This document shows, piece after piece, positions 24,877 to 36,757 of a DNA stretch of 64,000 nt (position 1 is the first letter of the stretch; each line of letters opens with the position of its first letter). A program made the translations under genes and the position numbers. The notes below the pieces were generated by a model that ran no database searches, was not told the DNA's origin, and saw only the letters and a list, made by a program, of their open reading frames with translations. Source of the stretch: Neckera pumila (taxonomy: Eukaryota; Streptophyta; Bryopsida; Hypnales; Neckeraceae); contig OZ018415.1 in assembly GCA_963969595.1 (NCBI GenBank), forward strand, positions 8,308,001 through 8,372,000, in the 5' to 3' direction.

Positions 24877-25559
24877 TATGACTTTGAATATTTTTACTTA
24901 AATGTTTTGCACTACAGAGTTTTGAGCTTTTAATCTTTATAGTGGAGAATTGATTTTAGAGTCTAGGAAAAAAAAATCCCAAAAAACTTAGTTTTCATTA
25001 TTAAAAAAATTGTTAAGAAGAAGTAGGTTGTGAAGTAGGTACGAGATAGAAGGAAAATCTAAAATATTAATATGTTTTATATGGAATTGAAAAGCACTAA
25101 TTCCAATGGTGACATTGTTCTAGCAAAAAAACTAAACCTTGTGGAACTTTTTTTTTTGAAAAATTGTAATAATTGCATTCAAAATGGAATCCTACAAGTT
25201 ATTTTTTCCAAGAAGATGCTATAAGTGCCCAAAAAACAGGATTGTCCATAACTTTCTCACAACAAATCCAAATGAAATGAATCAAAGCTTTCCAAATAGA
25301 CAAAAATATAATCTATAAGAAAAAAAAAAAAAAATTTTAAATTTGCAATTTTTTTTGTTGCCCCCCCATCCCTTGTTTTGAGCTTATTTGGGCATAACTT
25401 TTTTTCACGGACACCGATTGAAAAAAATTATATTCTTACAAAGCTTAGCAGCTTTTCTATCTTCAAAAAAAAATTCAGAAAACCACGACAAAAATTCAGC
25501 CCATAGGTACTTGCCTGAAATCCCATTTGTCCCTTGAAGGAACAATGGTCCTTTAGGGA
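24877..25559 (-). mobile_element. TTAA element, second part
   Basis: Continuation of the element that begins at 19206, in the same reverse orientation. It corresponds to 42859-43550 of the intact copy and ends TCCCTAAAGGACCATTG (inverted) at the TTAA of 25560-25563. That TTAA is shared with the next element to the right, so the two abut. Confidence 0.8.
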
Positions 25560-25563
25560 TTAA

Positions 25564-28500
25564 CCTCTAAGTGCACCGACATCTAGAAATTGGACGATGA
25601 ACAGACTGGACGAATCACAGCCGATGGAGACTAACGAAGTTTCATTCATCCAATTTTTCCGGAGTTTTGCAAGGATTGGTGGTATCAGCAGTAGTTTATG
25701 TGAGAGCAATTGGAAGTGAAAAATGAGTGAATTGAAAGGTGTCAAGCTTTGTTGCAAATTTTGTTGTGCCCGACTTACAGAAAGTGCTGAAATAAGTTTT
25801 CTAGAGCAGCAAATCTCAACAGGGCAGTAAGAAACGGATTTCAGGTTATGGCTTCTTTGAGGTGGGCAAGTCAATTACAAATTCTTGAGAACTGTGAGCA
25901 CTGCCTCGGGGAGCGTGAAGAATGAGAACTCAATTAATGAGGGTGTCACTTGTCAATTAGTGATGACGAAGTAATCCTGTAGTACTAAGAAGATAAAATG
26001 GCGGTGGAGTGTAGGACGGTTGAAATGGCGGTAGGAATTGTGTCTTCATTGATAAATGCTGCACTTCTCTAGCACACTATAAATTTATGATCCTATGTGT
26101 CCGCAATTACAATTGAAGGCGGCTCCACAAATGAAAGCAATTGCCTGAACAACATTAGAAAACTACGTTGTAGTGGCTGAGAAATGCGGTGGTAGTTATG
26201 ACTTGTAGTTGCTATAACTGTCAATGTCTCAAGAAGGTGAAGACATTGTTGTCAAGAGATTACAAACACACTTCAGCCACTTCCGATATGAATGCAAAAC
26301 GTAAAGAGCAAGTTGTACATACAAAAATCAAGTGTGAAAAAAAACATAAAAGCACAGCTAAAGCATTGCATGCCACCACATCTCTACCTTTGTATACACC
26401 GTTAGAAGTCTGATTCTACAAGTGAGTTCCAAAGTTTTGTGTCTTCTCACATTGATTTTGAAGTTCCTAGACGTTATGTTTGTATCCCTGCCAATCCACC
26501 TGCGCAAACTTGAGCAACAATTTTTCTTCTGAAATGTAGTGTCCTGCACAAACCAGTGAAATGTTGTCAAACCTCCAAGGAGCTAGCTTATATTCAGTAG
26601 TTTCTTCACTATCCTAATTGAGCAATTACATTTTTCTTTCAAAATTATCACGCTCTCAACATATGTGAAGTGCTATTGTGCATCCCAATGATTAGACATC
26701 GTAGTAAAATCGATGATAACCTTCCCCTTCCACAAACATTGGTATTGCTTGGTAAACTAGTCACCGCAATCTGCATGGAGTTTTTTTTTACTTGTATTCT
26801 GAATGAAGAAGCTAGCTCCCGTATAGCATGCCGCCTGCACATGACCACATTTCAGCATTAGTAGCTTGTCAATTAGCAATTGAAGAGTGGACAATAGAAA
26901 TACGTGCATCCCAAAGTCAGAAAAGACAAATTCTCAAACTACTCGATAAGAGATATTTGCTAGAGAAATTAGTGCGAAAGGGATTGGCAAGGGTGGATTC
27001 CGCTTGAGGACTTTGCTTTCTCTTTAGATATCACGCTACTAGAATTCTTGGATAGAAGAGGAGAGTTCACAAAGGGTAGCCTTAGGGATTCAACGACATT
27101 GTGAATAACGCCCTCCGACAGCTTCTTTGGCCTGACAGTAACAATGCGACATCCTTGTCGTCTGAGCAGTGACCAAGCTTTTGTTTGCACTACACATATA
27201 GGACCCTTCGAGACAGCACTGGAAGCCGTGAATACACACCTTCCTACCGTCATAGAGATGCACATGGACTCTAAGAGTGGTCACCGGAAGGAAGCGGGCA
27301 TTTCTCCGCATTGTCATCCCAGTGACTTGCTACGATGGACATACCTCAAGAAAGCGCATTGAAGATGCCACCGTGCCCTATCTTCAACCTCATCCCCATC
27401 TGCATTCTGCCAAAGGCAGTCTCGCAACTTCCAAACCGGGCATCCTCCAACGCAACAGAGGGAACTTTGGTCGGTTTGGCAATTCTTTCGTACGTGCAGT
27501 TAGGTTGGCAAGAACTAATTTACATCATCCTCCTTGATGACGAGCATGAGTTACATATTCCCTGTGGCCAAGTAGAATGTATTATGTTGATAGATGATTC
27601 CACTAGCAATCAAAAGAGCCACGGGGCTCTAATAGCTTCATCGAAGGACTTCACTTACCTCGTCATCCTTCATCACAAGAGGTGGGAGACGCTTTCGCCT
27701 CCAATTCAATTGGCATTGGCACTTTCAGTGTGCACTGGTTGTGGCTTGCGAGTGGGTATTGGACAACGTACTCCAATGACACTGATGGCAGCACACAGCT
27801 GGGGCTAGCTCTCTGCAACCTTGACCTCTCACTATCTGAATTTGGAGCTCTTGCAAACTCCTTCCCACCTCCATGCGATGATGAGCACCTTCAGTTGTTG
27901 CCACACACACTTCCAGTGTCTACGAAGCGCACATCCCAGAGGTCAGAAGATGAGTCCTATTTAGTGGCACTGTCTTTACCCACCAAGAGCAGTGACCGTC
28001 CCACTTTCAGCTCCTTCTTCGAAGACATTGTTGTCGACTACTTGACCAAACAAAGTCGAATACTGCAGTCCAAGGACTTGCTCAATGTGCTTCCATCCAC
28101 ACTACCTTCAAGCTCTATGAGAGCGACACTCCAACATGCCTGCCACAACGACGTGGGTCAACGCGCTGCTGTATCAAAGAAGAAGGCATCCCTTCCTTTG
28201 AGCAATACTTCTTGAGCATGATAAGGGCCACACTCTAGGAGGTCGAAGATGGCGTCTACCTCCTACCATGGGCGCTGGGTCGACCTACAATGCGCCAGCT
28301 GCTGCAGTCACCAATATTTCTACTGACAAGCGCAGGGCCACTATCAATTGCACAGAAGCTCTTAAACGGGTAGTGCAAGCAGCGCCAAATTCTCAAGTGT
28401 ACATCCGGCGTTCTTCACGGCCTCTTGCGCTAGTGATGGTAGTTCTGCTAGGGCGTGTAGAGCAGCAAACATCTATTGGCGCGAGCGTTGGAGGGGCTGG

Positions 28501-31500
28501 CATATCTGGAACAAGCCCCGCCCCAGGTCCCCGACATGGCAAACCTATTGGCATTGGGTCGCGCACCAGTAAAGCAACTAAAGTGGCAGCTTTCGCTGCC
28601 AAGTATGCAGAAGAGACTTGGAGCACACAGCACACGACCTATATGCATGATCGCGTGACATTCACTAGACCCAAGCCCAGGCCAACTTTCAGGACTCGGC
28701 GGATGGCCTCAAAGCAATCTTTATTTGGGATATTCTAGACGGAGAAGACGTTGGAAACTATTGCCAAGAGACCAATTGCTTTGCAAGCAAAATAGATGTT
28801 GAGACACATTTGCAGCTGGGTGGACCACGTTGGTGGGGACTATGCCCCTCCAAATTACGTGCATTCATGGGAATCTTGTTGATGATGGGATTAAGCACCT
28901 TCCGAATCATAGGGCTTACTGGAATAAGCGTTTTTTATTTTTGTACTGCCAGACTATTGCCAGCACAATGTCACAATCACAATATGAAGCTATTACTTGT
29001 TGTCTTCATACTTCAGAGGATGCTGTCGTCAATGAAGAGGGGGGCAACAATGTCGCCGACAAAGAAGCCAAAGTGACTTGGCTTTTGACGGAAATGAAGG
29101 GCCGCTTTAAGCAATATTGGCAGCTCCACCAAGAAGTAACTGTTGATGAGTGTATGGTGTGATAAAGGAAATTATTGTCTGATTTGCCAGTATCTGCCAA
29201 AAATACCCACCAAGTGGGATATAAAAGTTTGGTGTCTTGCAAATGCCTAAAAACATTACGTCTATGATTTCTCTATGTACATCGATGCAACACAGCGTGC
29301 TCCAGCAGTCGGAAGCATGGAATGGGCCGCGAAGTCTAGATATGAAGTTGTCATGCTCCTCATGTCGGGGCTTCATGGATGCAGCCACGTTGTTGTCAAG
29401 GATAACTTTTTTACTTCAGTGAAATTGATGGCGGATTTGGCTGTTCTTCGCACTTATGCTTGCTGCATTGTGAATAGTAATCACATTGGTCTCTCCAAAT
29501 CACTTCCTCAAAAGAAGTTCTTCGTCAATGAGCCCGCAGAACCCTTTCATGGCTCATGCATAGCAGTCGACAAATCTCTTACGTGTATAGGTTGATCGGC
29601 AACTAGTACTCCTTCTCTCTTCTTTCTATACGTCTTTGTCCCACCTGGGCAAAGAGTGGCCAATGATTTCTAGATGGATTCATGGTGAAGAGCATCAAAT
29701 TGCCACGTCCCCTGTGCATAAGGGTTACACAAAGTATATGAGAGGATTCGATGTAGCTGATCATATGTGTGGTGCTTACTCTTTGAAGGTTCGCAGCCAC
29801 AAATGGTGGCATAGACTTATCTTCTTTTTGCTAGACACCTCCATTGTAAATTTGTACATCATTTACAAGGCTAAGATTTGTGAGCGGCTTGTGCAGAATC
29901 CTATTGAGCATATCGACTTCCAGTTGCTTCTTGCAGAAGCGTTGTGCAAACCGTGGATGTTTTGTAGAGGTTGCGTCTTGTGCTTCCGCTTGGTGCAACC
30001 GGTAGTACACTCTCTAGTTCGGACGATCAGCCGCAAGAAGTGCCGTTTTTGCATTTCGAGCACTGCACTTATCTGAGTTGCTTGCAATGTGGTGGCATGC
30101 ATCTCCATATGGGCAAATGCTTCCGCCGCACTATTTGCAACGCAGAATCGCGTTGGAACGCAAAAATCTGCGCTAGAAACTAGGAACTCAACAAAACCAA
30201 TCCCACGTGTTTTCCTAGGTTCCAATGCAGTTTTCTTCTAATGCGCTGAGGCGTTGATTAGGTGCACCCGAAGGCGGCAGTGCATGGCCCCTTTCAACTT
30301 CCTTGGAGGAGATTAGGTGGGGAGTCACGTCCTTTGTGCACTGGAAGTTACAACGGGGTGTGAGGCAAGATGAGTCACCGTGCACGAATCCGACTTTTGC
30401 CTGAAAAGAAACCGTAGTAGGGGCACTCTTTGAAGTGTATGCCCAGTGTACGCCCAATGTTGCAGAATCATGCTATGTATGTCTAGATGTCGTTTAAAAA
30501 ATAAGCCATTGGTAGTAAGTGAGTTTGTCTTTCTTTTTTGCTTGACTCTACGTTGTTTTTTGCATCCTTCAATTTGTAAATACGGTAATGCGTGGCAGAA
30601 AAAAGCATTCCTTCAACATTGGCTTCAAATAATAGTGCATATATTGTGAGCTTCAAACAGCTTTTGCACAGTCATAGCCGTGCTTGTACAGAACTACGTG
30701 CGGATGGAAGGGGCGGGATGTGCATATGTACGGAAGTGTTCTTCAAGGCACAAGAACGGTAACCATGTGAGGTATGCATCTTTCTTTAACCAATTGGGGC
30801 CACCTGACCTCCACATGAATCATCTTCTATTCAATTTGAGAGCAGTTCGAGCTGCCGAGTGTAGTGAGCTTCTTGCTTTACAACATTAAACATTAAACTA
30901 ATTTGTTGCCCTCACTTTGTCCATGTGCCATGTTGTCAAGGATTTTCCTTCCATTGGACGAAGTACATTGGATCTCACAGGGAACAATCCAATAAAATGT
31001 TCAGAGCGTTGCTGGTTCACCATTATGAATCGAAGGAGATCCGAAGTACGACAGCTGCTATAAGCAGGCCAGACATAGTGCATATGGTGTGCACAGTATA
31101 GTTGCTTTCTTTTTGAGGTAGTCCTCTTGTAAATACCTAGTGGTGCAGGCATGACGAACCCTATTCCATTTTCATTCTAAATATATGGATAATACATGCT
31201 CGATACGTAGTGTTGTGTGCTACTTCGTGAACTCACCTCTGACATTTCTCTGTATTCGACTTCAAAGCAAAAGCTACATGCTCCTCTTCATTGCAATCTT
31301 ACAGCCTTGTACGCCTGTGCACTCCGAAACCCGTCGCATGTGTCCTCATTCCTCAGGAATGTGCTAATTGTAACAATAGGGAGAATGTGCCCCATCACAA
31401 TGACTGACATCACCTTCTTAGACACTGTACGATTTTCTACAATTTTGTTGACTTCGTCAGTGACAGGTGTTTCCATTAGTGACAGGTGTTTCATTGGGCT

Positions 31501-31989
31501 CCAAGCACAAGTTGCTGTATATGTTCAACTGGGCAACTGCGGCAAGACCTCGGGCCATAAACTAAAAATACAAATCCTCATGCTCTTTACAAAGCCATTG
31601 TCATTGCAAGCCGCATTGCATTGCGTACCTTCTATTATTGTCGATGAATCATTTACAGAGTTGTTGTCATCAATAGGCCCTATGCCTTGCAATTTTTTTG
31701 GTATTTTTCTCATCATTTGCATGGTTGTCATGACTTCATTTCTTCACTGAGTCCCACCTGCCCCCTCATGTCAACGCTTCAGATCTAGCAGTCAAAACTC
31801 ATGATCTTCAAGACCAGTCCCGATTATTTTCTACAATTGCAATTCCGATTTAAGTGGTTTCCATGGTGACGCACAAGATCCTATGGTTACTTCTACAATT
31901 GTCTGTAGCAATTTCGGAACTTGCCGTATCTAAATAATCCTCATTTCAAATCGCTTCCCATTTCTTTGATGACTCTGCACATTCTAGGG
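25564..31989 (+). mobile_element. Probable piggyBac element, ~6.4 kb, defective
   Basis: Boundaries are proposed from TTAA at 25560-25563 and 31990-31993 with C-rich ends: left CCTCTAAGTGCACCGACATC, right inverted CCCTAGAATGTGCAGAGTCA. These align with small gaps (CTA, TGCA and CATC blocks). Base composition is more balanced inside than in the AT-rich DNA on either side, and the change coincides with the proposed ends. A broken piggyBac transposase lies in the middle. Frames upstream (e.g. 27335-27808, 27682-28215, 28268-28738) may be the decayed amino-terminal or accessory coding region; I cannot assign them. The ends are less certain than the transposase. Confidence 0.5.
28690..30183 (+). 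pseudogene. piggyBac-family transposase, disabled by frameshifts and stops
   Basis: The family cuts and pastes DNA at TTAA using three catalytic aspartates in an RNase-H-like fold. Pieces in order: ETNCFASK and KLRAFMGILLMMG (about 28740-28890, first frame); after a frameshift, KHLPNHRAYWNKRF through VTVDECMV (to 29160); after a stop or frameshift, GNYCLICQYLPKIPTKWDIK, a stop, then DATQRAP through VVKDNFFTS to 29595; another frame with GFDVADHMCGAYSLKVRSHK and WWHRL (about 29740-29820); and a final frame with the Cys/His tail HFEHCTYLSCLQCGG and LHMGKCFRR (to 30183). Asp positions of the DE, DN and DVAD motifs survive. At least four frame breaks plus a stop make it non-functional; introns could explain some but not the in-frame stop. 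Confidence 0.85.
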
Positions 31990-31993
31990 TTAA

Positions 31994-33514
31994 AAAATAA
32001 ATCTTAGTTTTTTACAAAATTCTTTAATTTTGGCCTCTTTAATTTGAGAATTTCTCTCCTATATCACTTCATCTTGTTTTTCTTGTGCCTCTAGTGATTG
32101 AACCTTCTAGGGCACCAAAACTTCAACCTCATTGTCCATCCTAGAGCAACACATATTGAAATCAACATTTGAAAACCTAAACCAATTTTGACATCCACAA
32201 TACAAAGTTATGCAACCCATAATCAAAATTGCCCAAGATGCGACATCTACATTGGTATCCAAATGCTTCACTTTTCCCTAGATATTAATTACACAAGATG
32301 TACACAATCAAAACATGAGAGTGTATAAGAGTCTAAACTAAGAATACCTAGAGATATTACCTTGAAAATTCACAGCTTATTCACATAGTGTCCAAATAAT
32401 GTATGCTAAAGTATATTCAAACCCCCTTCCAGTTGCCAATTAGTTCTAATAAAAATATTTTATGTTTCATAATAATAAATAATGCTCATTTGCAATTAAT
32501 AATGCTGATACTGTTGATTATGGGTGCATATCAAGGCTTTTTTTTTCATTTTTTAAAAAGTGCCACAGTGGTGATATAAGATTTTGCAATGGTGCTTCAA
32601 ATTTCAATATTCATCCGTATCAGATAGAAAATATGCATATCACATGTCTATAATTCAATTTTCATCCACAATCTGGCGATTTCATCCAGATTTTTTTTAC
32701 CTTGAATTTTTTTGAGCAATTTCATCCAAGTTTTTTGCCATTTCTTTTACAATTTTTTAGCCAGATTATTTATTCTGGTGCAATCTGGCACTAGAAAGCC
32801 AAAAAAAAAAGCCTTGGTGCACATATTTTTTGAATGCATAAGCCATTGACACTAAACCTATAAGTAAATTTTCATCTAATCAGATAATAGCACCAACACA
32901 TTAAGGTAAACCAACCTATGATAGGCAATTTCCCAATGCAAGCACCTAAAAAATGACCCCATACAATCTTACATCAATCCATGACACACTTTTTTCACTA
33001 AATGAGATTTGAGATAATTAGGTTGAGTTAGTGGCCTCAATCAATATCTCTCCATTTAAAAATTTTCAATAATGTCAACAAGGCAAACCAGTCATTCTGC
33101 CTTAATCGCAACAGTCGTTATTACGGTAACCACATTCCACACGTGGATCATCAAAATGCACAAAACAGTCTTGAAGTCTCATAGAACCTGATTGATCTCG
33201 CCTATTTCCTCATCCCCAATTCCCCATTCCTCAAACCTCGTACAATTAGGGTTTCATGAAATTGCTTAACAACCTCATCAAATGGCAGAGGCCAATCGAA
33301 GCTACCCACAAAGCTCTGGGGATGCAATGGAAGCTAGACACGAGGAGGATGTGAAAGTCTCCAGCAAAAAGGAGCCACCCACAACACCCACAAAAAGCGG
33401 ACTCCAACTTTAAACTTCTCACAGCCATGTGGCTTCCCTCACTACTCTAGAATTCCATTTCTCGCCTTCCTCTCACTAATCTTGTGCGAAAATCTTATTT
33501 CTGTAACCTAGATT
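31994..33514. other. AT-rich intergenic upstream of the DnaJ gene
   Basis: No gene recognised. The last 150 bases become less AT-rich and contain CT-rich stretches, consistent with the promoter side of the DnaJ gene. Confidence 0.55.
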
Positions 33515-33997
33515 GGCAGCTGCAGAATTCGTTTTGAGTTTTAGGTTTTAGGTTTGGGTTTTGGGTTTTGGGTTTCGGGTTTTGGGTTTCAATTCTCCTT
33601 GTCCAAGTCTCCTTCAATCGCTAGCATTACACTTCCCTTCGGTGCATGCCGAAGTTTTGCAGCTGCGGAATTCGTTCTGGGCTTTAAATTTTGGGTTTTG
33701 GGTTTTGCGTTTCAATTCTCCCTGTCCCAGACTCCTGGAATCCCTAGAGTTACACTTCCCTTCCGTGCATCACGAAATTTGGCAGCTGCGGAATTCGTTT
33801 TGGGCTTTAGATTTTGGGGTTCAAATCTCCTTGTCTTGGAATCCTTGAATCCCTAGCACTGCACTGCCCTTCTGTGCTTCCCGAAGTTTAGCAGCTGGAG
33901 AGTTCCTTTTGGGCTTTAGAATTTGGATTCCAATTCTCCTTGTTTTGGAATCTTTGAATTCTTAGCATAACACTTCCCTTCTGTGCATCCCGCATTG
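33515..33997 (+). repeat. Four tandem repeats forming the DnaJ promoter/leader
   Basis: Units start near 33515, 33658, 33781 and 33890 (about 143, 123, 109 and 108 bp). Each contains GGCAGCTGCGGAATTCG, a GGGTTTTGGGTTT-like run (telomere-like, GT-rich), CAATTCTCCTTGTC and ACACTTCCCTTC(T/C)GTGCATC. The shrinking size reflects loss of GGGTTT words. The last unit ends exactly where the start codon at 33998 begins, so the 5' leader and probably the core promoter are made of repeats. Frames through it at 33554-33856 are repeat translations. Confidence 0.9.
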
Positions 33998-36757
33998 ATG
34001 GCTCTCTTGTCACGAGAGCTTCAGTGGACAGGCCGTTGCTGTGTCGAAGCCATCAACCATCGGTTAGAATCTCCCATTGCTAGAAGGCGGCGAGTGACAG
34101 CAGTAAGAGTGACGGCAGTGAGAGTGTTGGCAAGCAATTTTAGGTTCGGTGCTGGGACATCTGTGCCTGGCGGGAATTTTGAATTTGCAAGGCGCGGTGG
34201 TGGTTGTGGTAGAAGAAGACGGAGAAAAGCCCTTGGGGTTTGTTTCGCCGCTCAGAAGTCGCTGTATGAGACCTTGGGCGTGCCCCCTACCGCCACCGAC
34301 AAGGAGATTAAGCGAGCTTACAGAGGCTTGGCGCTTAAGTATCACCCCGACGTCAACAAACAGGTGCGATTCCGCGCATTCCACTGTAATTTTGATCCTC
34401 GGAATTGTCAATGTGTACACGAACTGTAGTATTATGATTACCAGCTCCTCAGATGGCTTCAATTTGTTGGAATTGAGTGTCACAATATCACAGTTGCGAT
34501 GTTTTGGGGGTTAGAATTGTCTTGCAAGTGAGTGAGTTACGAATCTAGGACTGTGGTGTTGTAAAGTTTAGGGTTTCGAGCTAGAATTCGGTGTTTTATG
34601 TTCATTTCCACTGTAGCTTTGGTTCTCGGGAAGGCATCCGTAGGATACGCTGATGTTTACACAAACTGCAGTATGATGATGTCCAGCTCCACAGATGACT
34701 TCAGTTTATTGCAATTCAGTGTCACAGTTTCAGGACTGCGGTATTTTGGGGGTTGGAATTGTGTTGCAAGTTTGTGAGATACGAATCTAGGACTTTAGTG
34801 TTATCAGGTTTAGATTTCGGGCTAGAATTCGGTGTGTTTATGCTCAATCCCACTGTAGCTTCGCTTCTCAGGGAGGCATCCGTAGGATATGCTGATGTTT
34901 ACACAAACTGCAGTATGATGGTGTCCAGCTCCTCGGAATTTGATCTTGCTGTTCATTCCCTTATAAGAGTTCACTCCAACATGCGAAGTATGTGAGATTT
35001 GCGTTGGTTCCGTGAGCAGCCAGGAGCGCAGGAGAAATTTTTGGAAATTAAGAGCGCGTATCAGACTTTGGTGGACAGCAAGAACCGTTCGAAGTACGAT
35101 GCTGCAAGCCGTCGAAGTGCACGTTCGGATGATTGGGATCCATTTCAGTGGGGCAGCAGCTTTTCATCAGGGCGCAAGCAAGAGAAGGAGGAGTTTTACG
35201 GATTGGGTACCATTTTAAACATCCCCCTTTTATGCCTGAAGGCAGTTACTCAATGTTCTTCAACCCTTGTTAGCTAGAGGAAAACGGAAATCGAAACTAG
35301 CATTTCCAAATGCACAGAACAAATAGTGTTGTTGTTTCGTGAATCTGCAGTGTAAAGTATGTCGACGTGAGAAACTGATTAGTGTACAGAAGCTATACGT
35401 ATATGATAGTTCATCAAGTAGTAAGGTAACCAGCGCTGAATTCGGTTCTTATCATTATACTGAGGTTATCGATACTCGTTAGCAATTGCAAAGGGTTTCC
35501 AGTGCACCAAAGTATGCCATAGTTGGATATTGTATGCAAGAGATATAAGGTTTCAAAGTTTTATTGGTAGCTGACGTAAAATCGATACAAGTTCTGAGGC
35601 TGAGGTGGTGTACGTTCTCGAAATAAATATGTACTCATTGTGAAAGATTTTAGGGTGTCACGTTTTTGATTAGGTACCTCAACCTTAGGGAGGACTTATA
35701 CGGAACGGGACTGTGGGTGCAGGCGAGTTTTGGCAGGACTTGCAGGGTTCAGTTGGTAGAGCAACAAACTTTGATCTCTGGGCTTTACTGGGTTTGAGCT
35801 TTGTGGCACAATGGCATCATCGGCGTGCTGATATTTACCTTGTTTTTCTCTTATATTGCAGACGAATTTTTCAAGGACTTGCAATCGGATTTTAAAAAGC
35901 GAAGCGCTTCAAGGAGTGCAAAGCCGAAGAGTCTGTGGGAAGAGTTAGCGGTGAGAGCTGCGTTCACACCCTCCAGTATATGTCAGCATTTGCATACTGA
36001 TTGCAACTAATTTATGTTGCTCTCAACAGAGAAATACCTATATCCGAAGACTAGTACATGACATTTTAGGGAATCCTCTAAATTAGCATCAAAAGGAAAT
36101 CCTTGACGCTTCGTTTTCTAGCTCGTTTTGCAAGTAAAAGCTGAATTTGAACAAGTAAAAGCTCCAGAAGCCTCCGAGAACGCTTAGCTCTTCATCAGAT
36201 TCATTTCCGTATTTTGGAAGGATTTTGATTCGAATAATCATTAGATGAAAGTCAAATTATTACCAAAGACACTAATTTGTACAATCTTTGTAAAATATGT
36301 GTCTTTTTTTTACTAAGTGCCATGATCAAAAGTTATGGGGTTCAAAAGTTTTAAGACAACTTGATCAATGTGCTAATAGGGAAGGCAAACAATTCGTTAA
36401 AGTGCAAATTTTTTTTCATTGCTTTGGTATGATAATGTTTGTAAACATTTGTTGGACTACTTACGACTCTTTTTGATTTGTTGATTTATGATCCAGGACA
36501 TTGGTGAAGAGTTTGTGGAATTCTTAGAGAAGGAGCTGAACATAAGTGATGATGATAGTGAAAAGGAGAATAAGTCCTACACAACAAATTCCCAAAGCCG
36601 AAGTCAAGACACCAGAGAACGAAGCTCAAAACCCAAATCATCAAGCAGTAGTGGTACCAAGGCTCCACGAAAGGAAGAGCCGACTACCAAAATTGAAAAT
36701 GACTTGGATGAAATTGAGGATATGCTTGCGAAGCTGAAAAAAGAAATGGGACGGTAG
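33998..36757 (+). CDS. J-domain (DnaJ) protein, plastid DJC76-like, five exons
   Basis: Model: join(33998-34363, 35020-35206, 35723-35755, 35862-35950, 36497-36757), 936 nt, 311 residues; every junction is GT-AG and phases agree. Residues 1-86 are Arg/Ala/Ser-rich without acidic clusters, like a plastid or mitochondrial transit peptide. The J-domain spans about 88-149, with the HPD motif at 116-118 that stimulates Hsp70 ATPase, split by intron 1. Then come GEFWQDLQ (exon 3) and [14 protein letters not shown] (exon 4), [10 protein letters not shown] joined to [16 protein letters not shown], a Ser/Lys-rich linker and an acidic-to-coiled end ([17 protein letters not shown]). This C-terminal arrangement is that of plant DnaJ C76-type proteins. 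The start is chosen as the first ATG after the repeats with G at +4; an in-frame upstream GTG is not needed. Client and partner are not shown by sequence. Confidence 0.88.
34381..34960 (+). repeat. Tandem repeats inside DnaJ intron 1
   Basis: About 2.5 copies, starting at CCACTGTA(A/G) 34381, 34608 and 34850 (periods 227 and 242). Shared landmarks are TGTTTACACAAACTGCAGTA, CCAGCTCC, TTTTGGGGGTT(A/G)GAATTG and CTAGAATTCGGTGT. The repeats make up most of the 656-nt intron. Short open frames across them are incidental. Confidence 0.9.

Noticed and set aside
27335..28738. Long plus-strand frames upstream of the piggyBac domain as separate genes
   Set aside because: They overlap in different frames, lack recognised domains and lie inside the proposed element; kept only as possible decayed element coding.
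33554..33856. Two overlapping plus-strand frames of 95-100 codons before the DnaJ gene
   Set aside because: They translate the GGGTTT-containing tandem repeat and have the periodic composition expected from it.
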